From Desulfuromonadaceae bacterium (GTDB lineage Bacteria > Desulfobacterota > Desulfuromonadia > Desulfuromonadales > Syntrophotaleaceae), in assembly GCA_007134025.1 (NCBI GenBank), contig SLLR01000061.1, forward strand, positions 23,183-87,182: DNA of 64,000 nucleotides, written 5' to 3'. Of this stretch, positions 1 through 7,354 are shown piece after piece; position 1 is the stretch's first letter; each line of letters starts with the position of its first letter. Made by a program: the position numbers and the translations under genes. The notes beneath the pieces are model-generated. The model did not search any database. It was not told the DNA's origin and worked only from the letters and a program-made list of their open reading frames with translations.

Positions 1-1218
1 TTCGTGGTCGCTGAGGCGCAGGCCCAGGGTGGTAAAAAAACCATCCCGCCATCGAATCTGGTCCTGCAGGTAGTAGCTGAGGGTGCGGGCCGACCGCTTT
101 TCCAGGTGGGTGGAGGACGATGCGGCGGTGCCTGGCGCCAACCAGTCCTCAAAGGTTCTTTGGTCCTTTTGTCTGGCTGTTTCCCGCTGGTAATCAAGGC
201 CCATGGTCAGGGTGTGGGTTTCCGACAGTAACAGGTTGTGCTGCCAGTCGATTTTTTGCAGATGGCCTTCATAGCGGCTGCGTGAAGAATCGAAGGGCCG
301 CAACGAGTCGGTATCGTCTCTACTTTTGCGATCGTAATCGGCAAGGAAGAAGCCCAGGGTCTGTTCCCAGCGCTCATTGAACAGGGCCAGGCGGGACTGA
401 GCGCGAAAAAACAGCGAACGGTTGGTCAGGGTGAAATTGGGATCATCGCCGCCGGGACCGCCGGAATTGTCCAGATCCGTATCACTGTCCGTATAGCGCA
501 GAATCACATCGATACCGAATGGCTCCATCGGCGTGAAGCCGATACGGGTCGATAGGGCAACGGTCTCCTGCCCGTCTCTCTCCCGGTTGCCATCTTTGCG
601 CCGGGCGGCGCTGAAACCTTCACTGTGAGCGTAGGAGGCGGCCAGGGAATAGTTAACCAGAGAGGTCCCGCCGCGGATGCTCAACTGATGCCGGTGAGTG
701 TCGTAGGCGCCGCCCTCCACCGTCAGAGATGCCCGTGGCGGGCCCTGTCCCTTGCGGGTAAGGATGTGAATCACGCCGCCGAGGGCGTCCGATCCGTGCA
801 CGGCGCTGCCGGGGCCACGAACGATCTCGATGCGTTCCACGTTGTCGGTGGTTAGATCAGCAAAGTTGAAGAAACGGGAAGGGGAAGCGGGGTCATTCAC
901 CGGAATGCCGTCCACCAGCACCAGGGTGTGTTCCGAATTGGCACCCCGCAAAAAAACCGAAGTCTGCTGGCCGGGACCGCCGGCGCGAACAACGTCCAAC
1001 CCTGGAACGCTGCGTAGCGCATCCTGAACGGTCGCGAACTGACCGTCTTCAAGTTGCCGCGCATCAATCACGGTGACCGAGCGGGAGGTTTGGCTCAGGG
1101 GTGTTTCGATGCGGGTGGCGCTGACCACAACCGGATCAAGAGACGCAAGGGATTGTGACCAGCAGAGACTCGCCTGCAGCAGCAGGCCAGCCAGGGTCAC
1201 AGCAAGGAGTTTGTGCAT
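1..1218 (-). CDS. btuB: TonB-dependent outer-membrane receptor, BtuB-like (3' end outside window)
   Basis: The reading frame is open from an ATG at 1218 to the window edge, giving 406 codons of the N-terminal part of a TonB-dependent receptor. A short signal peptide is followed by a TonB-box-like DPVVVSATR stretch. The plug domain comes next, with typical motifs (VTVIDARQL, GLDVVRAGG, VFLRGANSEHTLVLVDG, RIEIVRGPGS). The downstream part alternates aromatic and polar residues as in barrel strands. The family imports corrinoids or other large chelates across the outer membrane using TonB energy. The cobalamin riboswitch directly upstream makes vitamin B12 or a related corrinoid the probable substrate. 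The Shine-Dalgarno AGAGGAG lies inside a hairpin arm (1228-1263), so translation is probably switched by the riboswitch. The C-terminal barrel is not visible, so completeness cannot be judged. Confidence 0.88.
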   Translation of the reverse strand, partial: MHKLLAVTLAGLLLQASLCWSQSLASLDPVVVSATRIETPLSQTSRSVTVIDARQLEDGQFATVQDALRSVPGLDVVRAGGPGQQTSVFLRGANSEHTLVLVDGIPVNDPASPSRFFNFADLTTDNVERIEIVRGPGSAVHGSDALGGVIHILTRKGQGPPRASLTVEGGAYDTHRHQLSIRGGTSLVNYSLAASYAHSEGFSAARRKDGNRERDGQETVALSTRIGFTPMEPFGIDVILRYTDSDTDLDNSGGPGGDDPNFTLTNRSLFFRAQSRLALFNERWEQTLGFFLADYDRKSRDDTDSLRPFDSSRSRYEGHLQKIDWQHNLLLSETHTLTMGLDYQRETARQKDQRTFEDWLAPGTAASSSTHLEKRSARTLSYYLQDQIRWRDGFFTTLGLRLSDHE

Positions 1219-1227
1219 AAAAAAGCT

Positions 1228-1263
1228 CCTCTTTGTGCCCAGGCGGGGGTAGGCACAAAGAGG
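1228..1263 (-). promoter_or_regulatory. Shine-Dalgarno-sequestering hairpin of the btuB leader
   Basis: Two perfect 12-nt arms, CCTCTTTGTGCC (1228-1239) and GGCACAAAGAGG (1252-1263), can pair around a 12-nt loop. On the transcribed minus strand the 3' arm contains the AAAGAGG part of the btuB ribosome-binding site, only about 10 nt before the ATG. Pairing would hide it. A second small stem (GCCCTG 1279-1284 / CAGGGC 1290-1295) lies between this hairpin and the riboswitch. This looks like a translational expression platform; the switching mechanism is inferred. Confidence 0.75.
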
Positions 1264-1359
1264 AACACGAAAAGCCAGGCCCTGCAAAACAGGGCTGTGA
1301 TTCTGGTCCGCCTCAGCCCACCTTCCCAAAACCCGGGGAAGATGATGTGGGGGATCCGA

Positions 1360-1490
1360 TTCGGCAGGTCTTCTGGCTTGCGCATCGTCCGCGGGACCGC
1401 CTTCCCGGCTTAAAGCCAGTGGCCTGATGGTCCGTTGTCCGCGCTTACAGTGGCGGGTCCGCGGGGGAGTCTCACCCCTCTTCCCGTTTA
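1360..1490 (-). promoter_or_regulatory. Cobalamin (AdoCbl) riboswitch
   Basis: On the minus strand the segment contains the conserved cobalamin aptamer blocks in order: a GGGAAG-like 5' element followed by GGTG and GACTCCC, then CCGCCACTGTAA, then GGCCACTGG, GGGAAGGC, and the B12 box AGCCAGAAGACCTGCC (plus-strand 1363-1378). It ends about 140 nt before the btuB start. Cobalamin riboswitches repress B12 uptake and synthesis genes when the ligand is abundant. The exact 5' boundary is approximate. Confidence 0.93.
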
Positions 1491-1641
1491 AGCCCCAAAG
1501 GGCACCGATGGATCGTATGCAGTGGGTAAAAAACAGTTTCCGTTTTTAAAAAAGAACTTTTGTTTGTAGCTTTTGGTGACACAATCTTCAACGCAGTGCG
1601 CGACCAAAATTCCCTTGTAATGAGGAAAGGCCGGTTGTATA

Positions 1642-1866
1642 TCAGCCGCCACCGACCTTGGGAAACAGGGACAAGGTCTCCCCATCCGCCAGAACGTGTT
1701 CCCTGGTAACATGGCGACCGTTGATCATGGCGACCCCAAGTTCGGGACTGTTGATCTTCAAAGCGTCAAGAACGTCAACGACGGTGGCGTTCTCCGGAAA
1801 TTCCAGGTCGTCCACCTTGAAACGGTCATTGCGAAATCCGGCAAAAAGTTTCACGGTAATCTTCAT
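1642..1866 (-). CDS. MoaD/ThiS-family sulfur carrier protein associated with AOR
   Basis: A 74-residue ubiquitin-like protein starting MKITVKLFAGF and ending in VGGG, so it has the C-terminal Gly-Gly that MoaD and ThiS proteins use for adenylation and thiocarboxylation. MoaD supplies sulfur for the dithiolene of the pterin cofactor. The gene lies about 100 bp downstream of the aldehyde ferredoxin oxidoreductase gene on the same strand. Such dedicated MoaD-like genes are common next to tungsten AOR genes, which suggests a role in making or loading the tungstopterin of this enzyme. A ThiS-type function cannot be excluded from sequence alone, but the neighbourhood makes it less likely. The 3' side runs into the btuB leader with no clear terminator. 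Confidence 0.88.
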   Translation of the reverse strand: MKITVKLFAGFRNDRFKVDDLEFPENATVVDVLDALKINSPELGVAMINGRHVTREHVLADGETLSLFPKVGGG

Positions 1867-1968
1867 GGACTGCAGGCCTCGAATAGGATGGTGCGGTTAA
1901 ATACAAAAAATTGTGGGCACCCGTAACGGGTGCCCACAACGGTTCTGCCGAGCTTGGTTGCAGAGTTC

Positions 1969-3699
1969 TTAGAAGTTCCAGAACTCGTCGAGCTCTTCAC
2001 CGGTGAAGTCCCAAACCATGTTGTGGGGCGGCAGCGGCTCGTACTCGAAGAACTCGGGGAGACGGTCGTCAGCTTTGGTGAAGCCGGCGGCGTCATTGAA
2101 GGCTTTTTCCGTCTTCATGATGGACTTGCCGAGGTCGGTTACATCGTCACCGCTCAGGTTGATGCCGTAGCGGGCGTTGATCATGTCGATCAGGGAAGGC
2201 AGACACTCGGGAATGTCCAGGGCCGGGAAGGCCACGAAGATGCACATACCGGTGCTGTCCACAGCGGCAGTAGCGATGCACAGGTTGCGGGCAAGCTCTA
2301 CCTGGCCGTCCTTTTTCAGCGGGTCGACATGGCCGCCGACCTGCAGGATGTTGGTAGCGATGGCGTAACCGGCTGTGTGGTCGGCACCCATGGTGGACAT
2401 GGCATAGGTGACGCCGATACCCTTGATGGTACGGGGGTCGTAAGCCGGGATGCCCTGGCCCTTGACGACCGCGACGCGAGTCAGGCCGTAGGCATCGCCG
2501 ACGGACTTGGTGCCGTTGCCGAGAATGCGGCCGAGGGGGGTGGCCTTGCCGATTTCCTCTTTCATGACGCGCAGGCATTCCTTGCCGTCGCCCCAGGGAA
2601 TTACGCCGGCTTCCATGGCGGTGCCGAGAATAACGGCGCCCTCGATGGAGTCGATGCCGATATCGTCCATGGCATTGTCGATGCGGGCGCAGTCGTCCAG
2701 ATCTTCGATCATACAGTTGATACCCAGGCCCCAGACGGTCTCGTATTCAAAGCCGGAGGTGATGTATTCAGCTTTTTCGTCTACATACACCTGGGAGCAC
2801 TGAATCACGCACCCGGCATGGCAGCCGTGTTTGGTGCTGCCGCCGCGACCGGCGATGACGTCATGCATGGTTTCTCCGGACACCTTGTCGTGGTGCTCAC
2901 AGGTGCCGTAGCGGAAGTTCTTGGTGGGCAGGCCGCCGGCTTCGTTGATGATGTTGATCAGAACGTTGGTGCCGTAGATGGGCAGACCTTCGCCGGTGAC
3001 CGGGTGGTCGAGCATGGCCTTGGCGAACACCTTGGCGGCGGCGCGGAACTTCTCGGGATCGGCAATTTCGACCTTCTTGCCGGCGCTGTCGTCGATGGTG
3101 ATGACCTTGACGCCCTTGGAGCCCATAACGGCGCCGAGACCGCCACGGCCGTGGCTGCGAAGCTTCTGGTCGGGGTCTTTGACGGAGATGTTGGCGGATT
3201 TCAGGCGCTCTTCGCCGGGAACGCCGATGGTGACAACGCCGATTTTCGGGCTGTACTTGGCGTTCATGGCGTCGATGACGGCGAAGTTTTGCTTGCCTTT
3301 GAGGGCCGAAGCGTCATGGAAGGTGACGCCGTCGTTGTTGACGTGCAGCTCGTACCACTTGCCTTCGGCCGGCTGACCTTCGATGATCATGGCCTTGATG
3401 CCGAGCTTGGCGAACTGCTGGGCACTGGTGCCGCCGGCGTTGGACTCCTTGATGGTGCCGGTCAGGGGGCTCTTGGCGCCGGCGGACATACGGCCGGACT
3501 GGGCTGCCGGAGTGCCGGTCAGCAGGCCGGGGGCGAAAACCAGTTTGTTGTTGGGGCCGAGGGGATGACAGGTGGGCGGTACTTCGGCTGCAACGATGTT
3601 GGAGGTGAGGCCACGACCGCCGAGGCCGACCCAGGCGGCCGGAACATCTTCGATCTTGCAGGTGAGGTCCTTCATGTTAACGCGGTAAATTTTGTTCAT
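1969..3699 (-). CDS. aor: Aldehyde:ferredoxin oxidoreductase (tungsten-dependent type)
   Basis: A 576-residue enzyme matching the AOR family in length. It oxidises aldehydes to carboxylic acids with ferredoxin, or can run in reverse, using a bis-tungstopterin and one [4Fe-4S] cluster. Family motifs seen include GLGGRGLTSN (residues 25-34), SGRMSAGAKSPLTG (68-81), ESNAGG (85-90) and FEYET (317-321). Likely cluster ligands are Cys293, Cys297 and Cys301 (CX3CX3C), plus Cys486 in DSTGMC. The ATG at 3699 was chosen over an upstream in-frame start because GGGAGG lies 11 nt before it and the upstream sequence falls in the leader RNA. The gene is followed by a MoaD-like gene and preceded by a Moco/Tuco-type riboswitch, which supports a tungsten enzyme. 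The substrate is not known from sequence. Confidence 0.93.
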   Translation of the reverse strand: MNKIYRVNMKDLTCKIEDVPAAWVGLGGRGLTSNIVAAEVPPTCHPLGPNNKLVFAPGLLTGTPAAQSGRMSAGAKSPLTGTIKESNAGGTSAQQFAKLGIKAMIIEGQPAEGKWYELHVNNDGVTFHDASALKGKQNFAVIDAMNAKYSPKIGVVTIGVPGEERLKSANISVKDPDQKLRSHGRGGLGAVMGSKGVKVITIDDSAGKKVEIADPEKFRAAAKVFAKAMLDHPVTGEGLPIYGTNVLINIINEAGGLPTKNFRYGTCEHHDKVSGETMHDVIAGRGGSTKHGCHAGCVIQCSQVYVDEKAEYITSGFEYETVWGLGINCMIEDLDDCARIDNAMDDIGIDSIEGAVILGTAMEAGVIPWGDGKECLRVMKEEIGKATPLGRILGNGTKSVGDAYGLTRVAVVKGQGIPAYDPRTIKGIGVTYAMSTMGADHTAGYAIATNILQVGGHVDPLKKDGQVELARNLCIATAAVDSTGMCIFVAFPALDIPECLPSLIDMINARYGINLSGDDVTDLGKSIMKTEKAFNDAAGFTKADDRLPEFFEYEPLPPHNMVWDFTGEELDEFWNF

Positions 3700-3749
3700 T
3701 TCTTTGTTTTCCTCCCAAGTTACCTTACGTTTGGAACGGTTCCGGGAAA

Positions 3750-3849
3750 AATCTCCTTTCCAAGGCTGGGAGGCACCGCTGTTTCCAGCGAAGCCCGTCG
3801 GCCTGGCAACCATAAGGACCTTCCCCGTAGGTTGACAAGCTCGGAGATT
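3750..3849 (-). promoter_or_regulatory. Moco/Tuco riboswitch-like leader of aor
   Basis: The minus-strand leader is closed by a perfect 7-bp stem: AATCTCC (plus 3843-3849) with GGAGATT (plus 3750-3756). Inside lie GGTTGCCA, then a CGCTG-GAAA-CAGCG hairpin immediately followed by GTGCCTCCC and CTTGGAAAGG. This 3' block closely resembles the CGCCTCCCGTATCTGGAAAGG core of the E. coli moaA Moco RNA as I recall it. The motif CCTCCCA (plus 3767-3773) is fully complementary over 7 nt to the aor ribosome-binding sequence TGGGAGG (plus 3711-3717), a plausible way to couple ligand state to translation. The Tuco assignment rests on the AOR context; a covariance-model scan would settle it. Confidence 0.75.
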
Positions 3850-3906
3850 GAAGCGTGCAGTAACACAGTAGTTTGACGGCCCGACAAGGTCGGCGAGACC
3901 GCCCTT

Positions 3907-3934
3907 AAAATATGATAGAACTGCGTTATATCAA
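3907..3934 (-). promoter_or_regulatory. Putative sigma-70 promoter of aor
   Basis: On the minus strand, TTGATA (plus 3929-3934) and TATTTT (plus 3907-3912) are separated by 16 bp, with the riboswitch 60 nt downstream. The spacing and position fit a promoter for the aor leader. No activator site is recognisable. Confidence 0.4.
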
Positions 3935-4239
3935 AAGCCGATGGAAAGTTCAACACCTATAAAGACAGGTCAAGTTTCGGTCTTGATTGGTAACAAAAAT
4001 CGAGCCACTTGCAAGATACCGGTTTGCATTGTTTTAATAAAAGTAAAACCCCTATTAAAATTGGTCGGTTGGCTTTCATTGAAGAAACAGAGTGCAAAAA
4101 ATTAAGTAAAATTTAATAATATCAACTGCTCCAAAATGGAACGAAAGGCGTTAAAGAGGACAGTTCGGAGTAAAAAATGCGCCTGAAATAATTTAAAAAA
4201 ACAGTTTTTTTTGTGATCTTGTCTTGACTGGGCTACGGG
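3935..4239. other. Intergenic stretch between aor leader and the ABC permease gene
   Basis: About 300 bp of clearly AT-richer DNA than its surroundings, with several A and T runs (for example near 4020-4050 and 4180-4215). There is no convincing reading frame, hairpin terminator or sigma-54 site. A TTGCAAGATACCGGTTTGCA sequence near 4010-4030 carries a short imperfect symmetry but no known operator is recognised. Confidence 0.5.
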
Positions 4240-5286
4240 TCAAAAGCTGACAAACTTTTTTCGGTCTCTGAGGATCAGGAACAGAAAGAAGGGGCCTCCC
4301 AGCAGGGCCGTCAGCACGCCAATGCGCAGGCCGCCTCCTCCGAGTCGGACCACACAGTCGGCGAGCAGGACCAGTAACGCTCCGAGCATGCCGGCGGCGG
4401 GAATCAGCGGCCGGTGGTCCGATCCGACCAGCCGGCGCATGATGTGCGGTGCGATCAATCCCACAAAACCGATGGTGCCGGCAACGGCAATCGCCCCGCC
4501 GGTGAGCATGGCGGCGATAAGGAGCAGCGTTATGCGGATACGAACCACGGCGACCCCCAGATTTGAAGCCGTGTCCTCGCTGAGCATGAGGAGATTGAGT
4601 TCGCGGGCATGAATCCGTGCAGCCAGGGTGCCGACCACAACGATGGGCAGCACTATCCGCACATGCTCCCAGGAACGATTGGTCAGGTCGCCCATCAACC
4701 AGCCGACGATGCGATGGGTCATGGCGAATTCATCGGTGGACAGCATGATGAGCAACGATGTCAGGGCGCCGAAAATGGCATTGAAGGCGATTCCCGCCAG
4801 TAGCAGGGTATAGCGCGCGGTCAGCCCTCCGGTGGTGGCAATCAGCAAGACCACGACCATGGACAGGAAGGCAAACAGCACGGCGGCGGCGGGAACCGCA
4901 TGGATGCTTATCGATGAAAAGCCGAAGTAGATGGCGGTGACGGCCCCCAGGGCGGCTCCCGAACTGGTGCCGATGACCCCCGGGCTGGCCATGGGGTTTC
5001 TGAAAAGCCCCTGCATGATGGCCCCGGCGCAGCCCAGGGCAAAACCGACCAGGGCGCCGGTAAGGGTTCGGGGCAGCCGGCCATGCCAGATAATGGCTTC
5101 GGTGGCGGAATCGAGGCCGGCTCCCAGACCGAACAGTTTGGCGGCAAGCACCCTGACGATCTCTGCAAAGGGAATTTCCCAGGCACCGAAACGCAGTGAA
5201 AAGAAAAGACCGATCACCAGGATCAAGGCGGTGATCGCGAAGGTTGCTCGAATCGTGCGCCGGCGGCCTGGAGCGCTGTCAGTCAT
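4240..5286 (-). CDS. BtuC/FecCD-family ABC transporter permease
   Basis: A 348-residue polytopic inner-membrane protein with about ten hydrophobic segments. Family signatures are GLFRNPMASPGVIGTSSGAA and GTIGFVGLIAPHIMRRLVGSDHR, which form the coupling region and gate in BtuC-type permeases. It works with the ATPase (6405-7202) and binding protein (5279-6460); its start overlaps the binding-protein gene by 8 bp, so the three form one operon in the order ATPase, binding protein, permease. Substrates of this class are cobalamin, ferric chelates or haem, and in some cases molybdate/tungstate (MolBC type). The nearby BtuB gene favours corrinoids, while the adjacent AOR gene leaves tungstate open. 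Confidence 0.9.
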   Translation of the reverse strand: MTDSAPGRRRTIRATFAITALILVIGLFFSLRFGAWEIPFAEIVRVLAAKLFGLGAGLDSATEAIIWHGRLPRTLTGALVGFALGCAGAIMQGLFRNPMASPGVIGTSSGAALGAVTAIYFGFSSISIHAVPAAAVLFAFLSMVVVLLIATTGGLTARYTLLLAGIAFNAIFGALTSLLIMLSTDEFAMTHRIVGWLMGDLTNRSWEHVRIVLPIVVVGTLAARIHARELNLLMLSEDTASNLGVAVVRIRITLLLIAAMLTGGAIAVAGTIGFVGLIAPHIMRRLVGSDHRPLIPAAGMLGALLVLLADCVVRLGGGGLRIGVLTALLGGPFFLFLILRDRKKFVSF

Positions 5287-6460
5287 AAAGCAGTCCGGCC
5301 AGATAATTAACGCTGGCGACCAGGTACTGAGAAGCGCTCAACAGGTAAACACCGGGAATCCCGTGAATCCTATGTTTTTGAACCGCCCGGGCACCGGCCA
5401 GCACCCGGCTCTGGTAAAGGTCCCGGTCAAGGCGGCTTTCGGCGGGAACGATAATCCTGTCCGGGTTCCATTGCAGCAGGGTTTCGTGGTCGATCTGCTT
5501 AAAATAGTCGATGCCCTGTTCGGCGGCGACGTTAATGACGCCGAGCATTCGGCAGATCGCGTCAAAGGTGCTGTGGCGGCCGGCAACATAGCCCATGTGA
5601 TCGTAAAAGAGCACCCGCAGGGGGGGGTCGCCCTGCCGGTCCGCAACGTGAGCGCGAATTGCCTGAAGATTTTCAGCTATGATGTCCACCAACTGTTCGG
5701 CGCTGGGTTCTTCGCCGATGAGCCGGCCGATAAGCCGAATCTGCTCCACAATCTGTTCGAGGTCGCCAAAAAAGCCGAGCTGCACCGTGGGCACTTGAGC
5801 CCGTTTCAGCTGGTGCAGAAAATTTTCGTCCGAGTAGTAGGTGGTCAGGACCAGGTCGGGCCGGTAGCCGATTACCATCTCCGCATCGCCGGTGCCGTAG
5901 CTCGGCAGGGAGGCCGGCAACGTTTTGGCGATGAAGGAGTAGCGGGGATTGCGACTGCTGCGGTGGATGGCCAGAATCCGTTCTCTGGGACAGATGGCCC
6001 AGAGGATTTCGGTAATGCCAATGGATTGGGGAATGATGCGCTGGGGCTGTTGCGGTATGTGTGCGCTGCGGGTCTCCTGCCACAAGCGATCCGCAGCAAT
6101 ATCGTAGGCCAGATAGGGATAGACAAGGGTAAGTGGAAAACGGCTTTCCGCGTCGTTTGCCGGTTTTCGAGCATCGCCCAATGCCGTCAGCAAGGTCTCC
6201 ATTTCCAGGGGAAAACCGCCCTGGTGGAGATGCGTTTTGGCGGCGCCGGCTGGTACCGTAAACCACCAGAAGAACAGCAGGAAGCCGGTGAAAAGCACCG
6301 AGTAAAACGGCCACCAGGACCCGCGGCGGAACAGGGGCGGGATTTTACCCGGTTCGGCTGGCTGAACTCGGTAATTGGAACCCCGGAAGGGTTTCGCCGC
6401 AGTCTCAATAAAACAACATTGAGACGCCGCGGTCGTCGGACCTTTCCTCCACTTCGACAT
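5279..6460 (-). CDS. Periplasmic substrate-binding protein of BtuF/FepB-type ABC importer
   Basis: A 393-residue protein with one strongly hydrophobic segment near residues 50-75 (WWPFYSVLFTGFLLFFWWF), followed by an alpha/beta binding-protein fold of the helical-backbone class (cluster A). Typical elements are PQSIGITEILWAI, YRPDLVLTTYYSDENF and LLQWNPDRIIVPAE. It would capture a chelate in the periplasm and deliver it to the permease. The ATG at 6460 has GGGAGG six nt upstream and overlaps the ATPase gene by 56 bp. This leaves an unusually long stretch before the hydrophobic segment, so a later GTG at the membrane segment is possible, as is an uncleaved membrane anchor. Ligand identity is unresolved. 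Confidence 0.82.
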   Translation of the reverse strand: MSKWRKGPTTAASQCCFIETAAKPFRGSNYRVQPAEPGKIPPLFRRGSWWPFYSVLFTGFLLFFWWFTVPAGAAKTHLHQGGFPLEMETLLTALGDARKPANDAESRFPLTLVYPYLAYDIAADRLWQETRSAHIPQQPQRIIPQSIGITEILWAICPRERILAIHRSSRNPRYSFIAKTLPASLPSYGTGDAEMVIGYRPDLVLTTYYSDENFLHQLKRAQVPTVQLGFFGDLEQIVEQIRLIGRLIGEEPSAEQLVDIIAENLQAIRAHVADRQGDPPLRVLFYDHMGYVAGRHSTFDAICRMLGVINVAAEQGIDYFKQIDHETLLQWNPDRIIVPAESRLDRDLYQSRVLAGARAVQKHRIHGIPGVYLLSASQYLVASVNYLAGLLYD

Positions 6461-7202
6461 CAAAAACCTCCCTGATTCTCTGCCGTTCAAATGCTTTCGA
6501 GGCCGCACCGTGAAAAAAGATCTCTCCCTGATGCAGGATGGTGACGCTGTCGCAATAGCGACGGGCCAGATCCAGATCGTGAATGCTGATCAGGATGGTT
6601 TTGCCGTTTGCACGCAACCTTGTCAACAGTTCCATGATGTCCAGTTTGTGCCGAATGTCGAGAGCGCTGGTCGGCTCGTCCAGCAGAATCAGCGGTGCTT
6701 CGGTGGCCAGTGCCCGGGCCAGGTTGACCAACTGGCTTTCTCCGCCGGAAAGCTCGTTGACCCAGCGCTCTCGCAAGGGGGCGGTTCCGGTTTGTTCCAG
6801 TGCCTCGTCGATCACCGCCAGGTCCCGCTGCCCCAACCCCTGCATGCGTCGCAGGTGCGGGTAGCGCCCCAGAGCGACAAAATCGGTCACTCGAATTGAA
6901 AAATCCACCTGGGTGTCCTGCTGCACCAGGGTAACGCGGCGGCTCAGGGCTTTGCGGCTCAGGCCTCGATAATCCCGGCCGTCGATGAGCACCCGCCCGG
7001 AACGGGGACGCCAGATGCGACAGAGGTTCTTCAGCAGCGACGATTTGCCCGAGCCGTTGGGCCCGATAAGGCCGTGGACGGCGCCGCCGGAAAAACAAGC
7101 GCAGATATTCCGTAGGATCGGCTGCCGATCGATGGTGAAATGAAGATTGTCGATCTGCAGCAGGGGGCTGCGCCGTTCAGGACGGGGTGGGGTTCGATCC
7201 AT
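6405..7202 (-). CDS. ABC transporter ATP-binding protein, BtuD/FecE type
   Basis: A 265-residue nucleotide-binding subunit. Walker A GPNGSGKSS is at residues 47-55, the signature LSGGES at 151-156, Walker B LILLDEP at 171-177, and a switch histidine occurs in SIHDLD. It powers uptake through the BtuC-like permease encoded in the same operon, of which this is the first gene. The ribosome-binding site is weak (CCGGAACCG), and no cobalamin aptamer is visible in the 150 bp upstream, so the importer is not obviously under the same control as the btuB gene 5 kb away. Confidence 0.9.
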   Translation of the reverse strand: MDRTPPRPERRSPLLQIDNLHFTIDRQPILRNICACFSGGAVHGLIGPNGSGKSSLLKNLCRIWRPRSGRVLIDGRDYRGLSRKALSRRVTLVQQDTQVDFSIRVTDFVALGRYPHLRRMQGLGQRDLAVIDEALEQTGTAPLRERWVNELSGGESQLVNLARALATEAPLILLDEPTSALDIRHKLDIMELLTRLRANGKTILISIHDLDLARRYCDSVTILHQGEIFFHGAASKAFERQRIREVFDVEVEERSDDRGVSMLFY

Positions 7203-7354
7203 TTTCGGTTCCGGATAAGGGCTCGCGGCAGGGTTTTCAAACGCCGCAGGTCGAATGACAGCTTCTAAACTTCGAAACGGCCGGCCGACACTGTAGCATT
7301 GCGGACACCGTCCGCGCCAGTATCGTGAGGGTCGCTTTAGTCCGCAGGAAAGAT

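Noticed and set aside
1930..3876. A 648-codon plus-strand frame opposite the aor gene
   Set aside because: Low-complexity, valine- and glycine-rich product without domains; a by-product of codon use in aor on the other strand.
7203..7354. Cobalamin riboswitch before the ABC importer operon
   Set aside because: No B12 box or CCGCCACTG element in this stretch; only scattered short matches.
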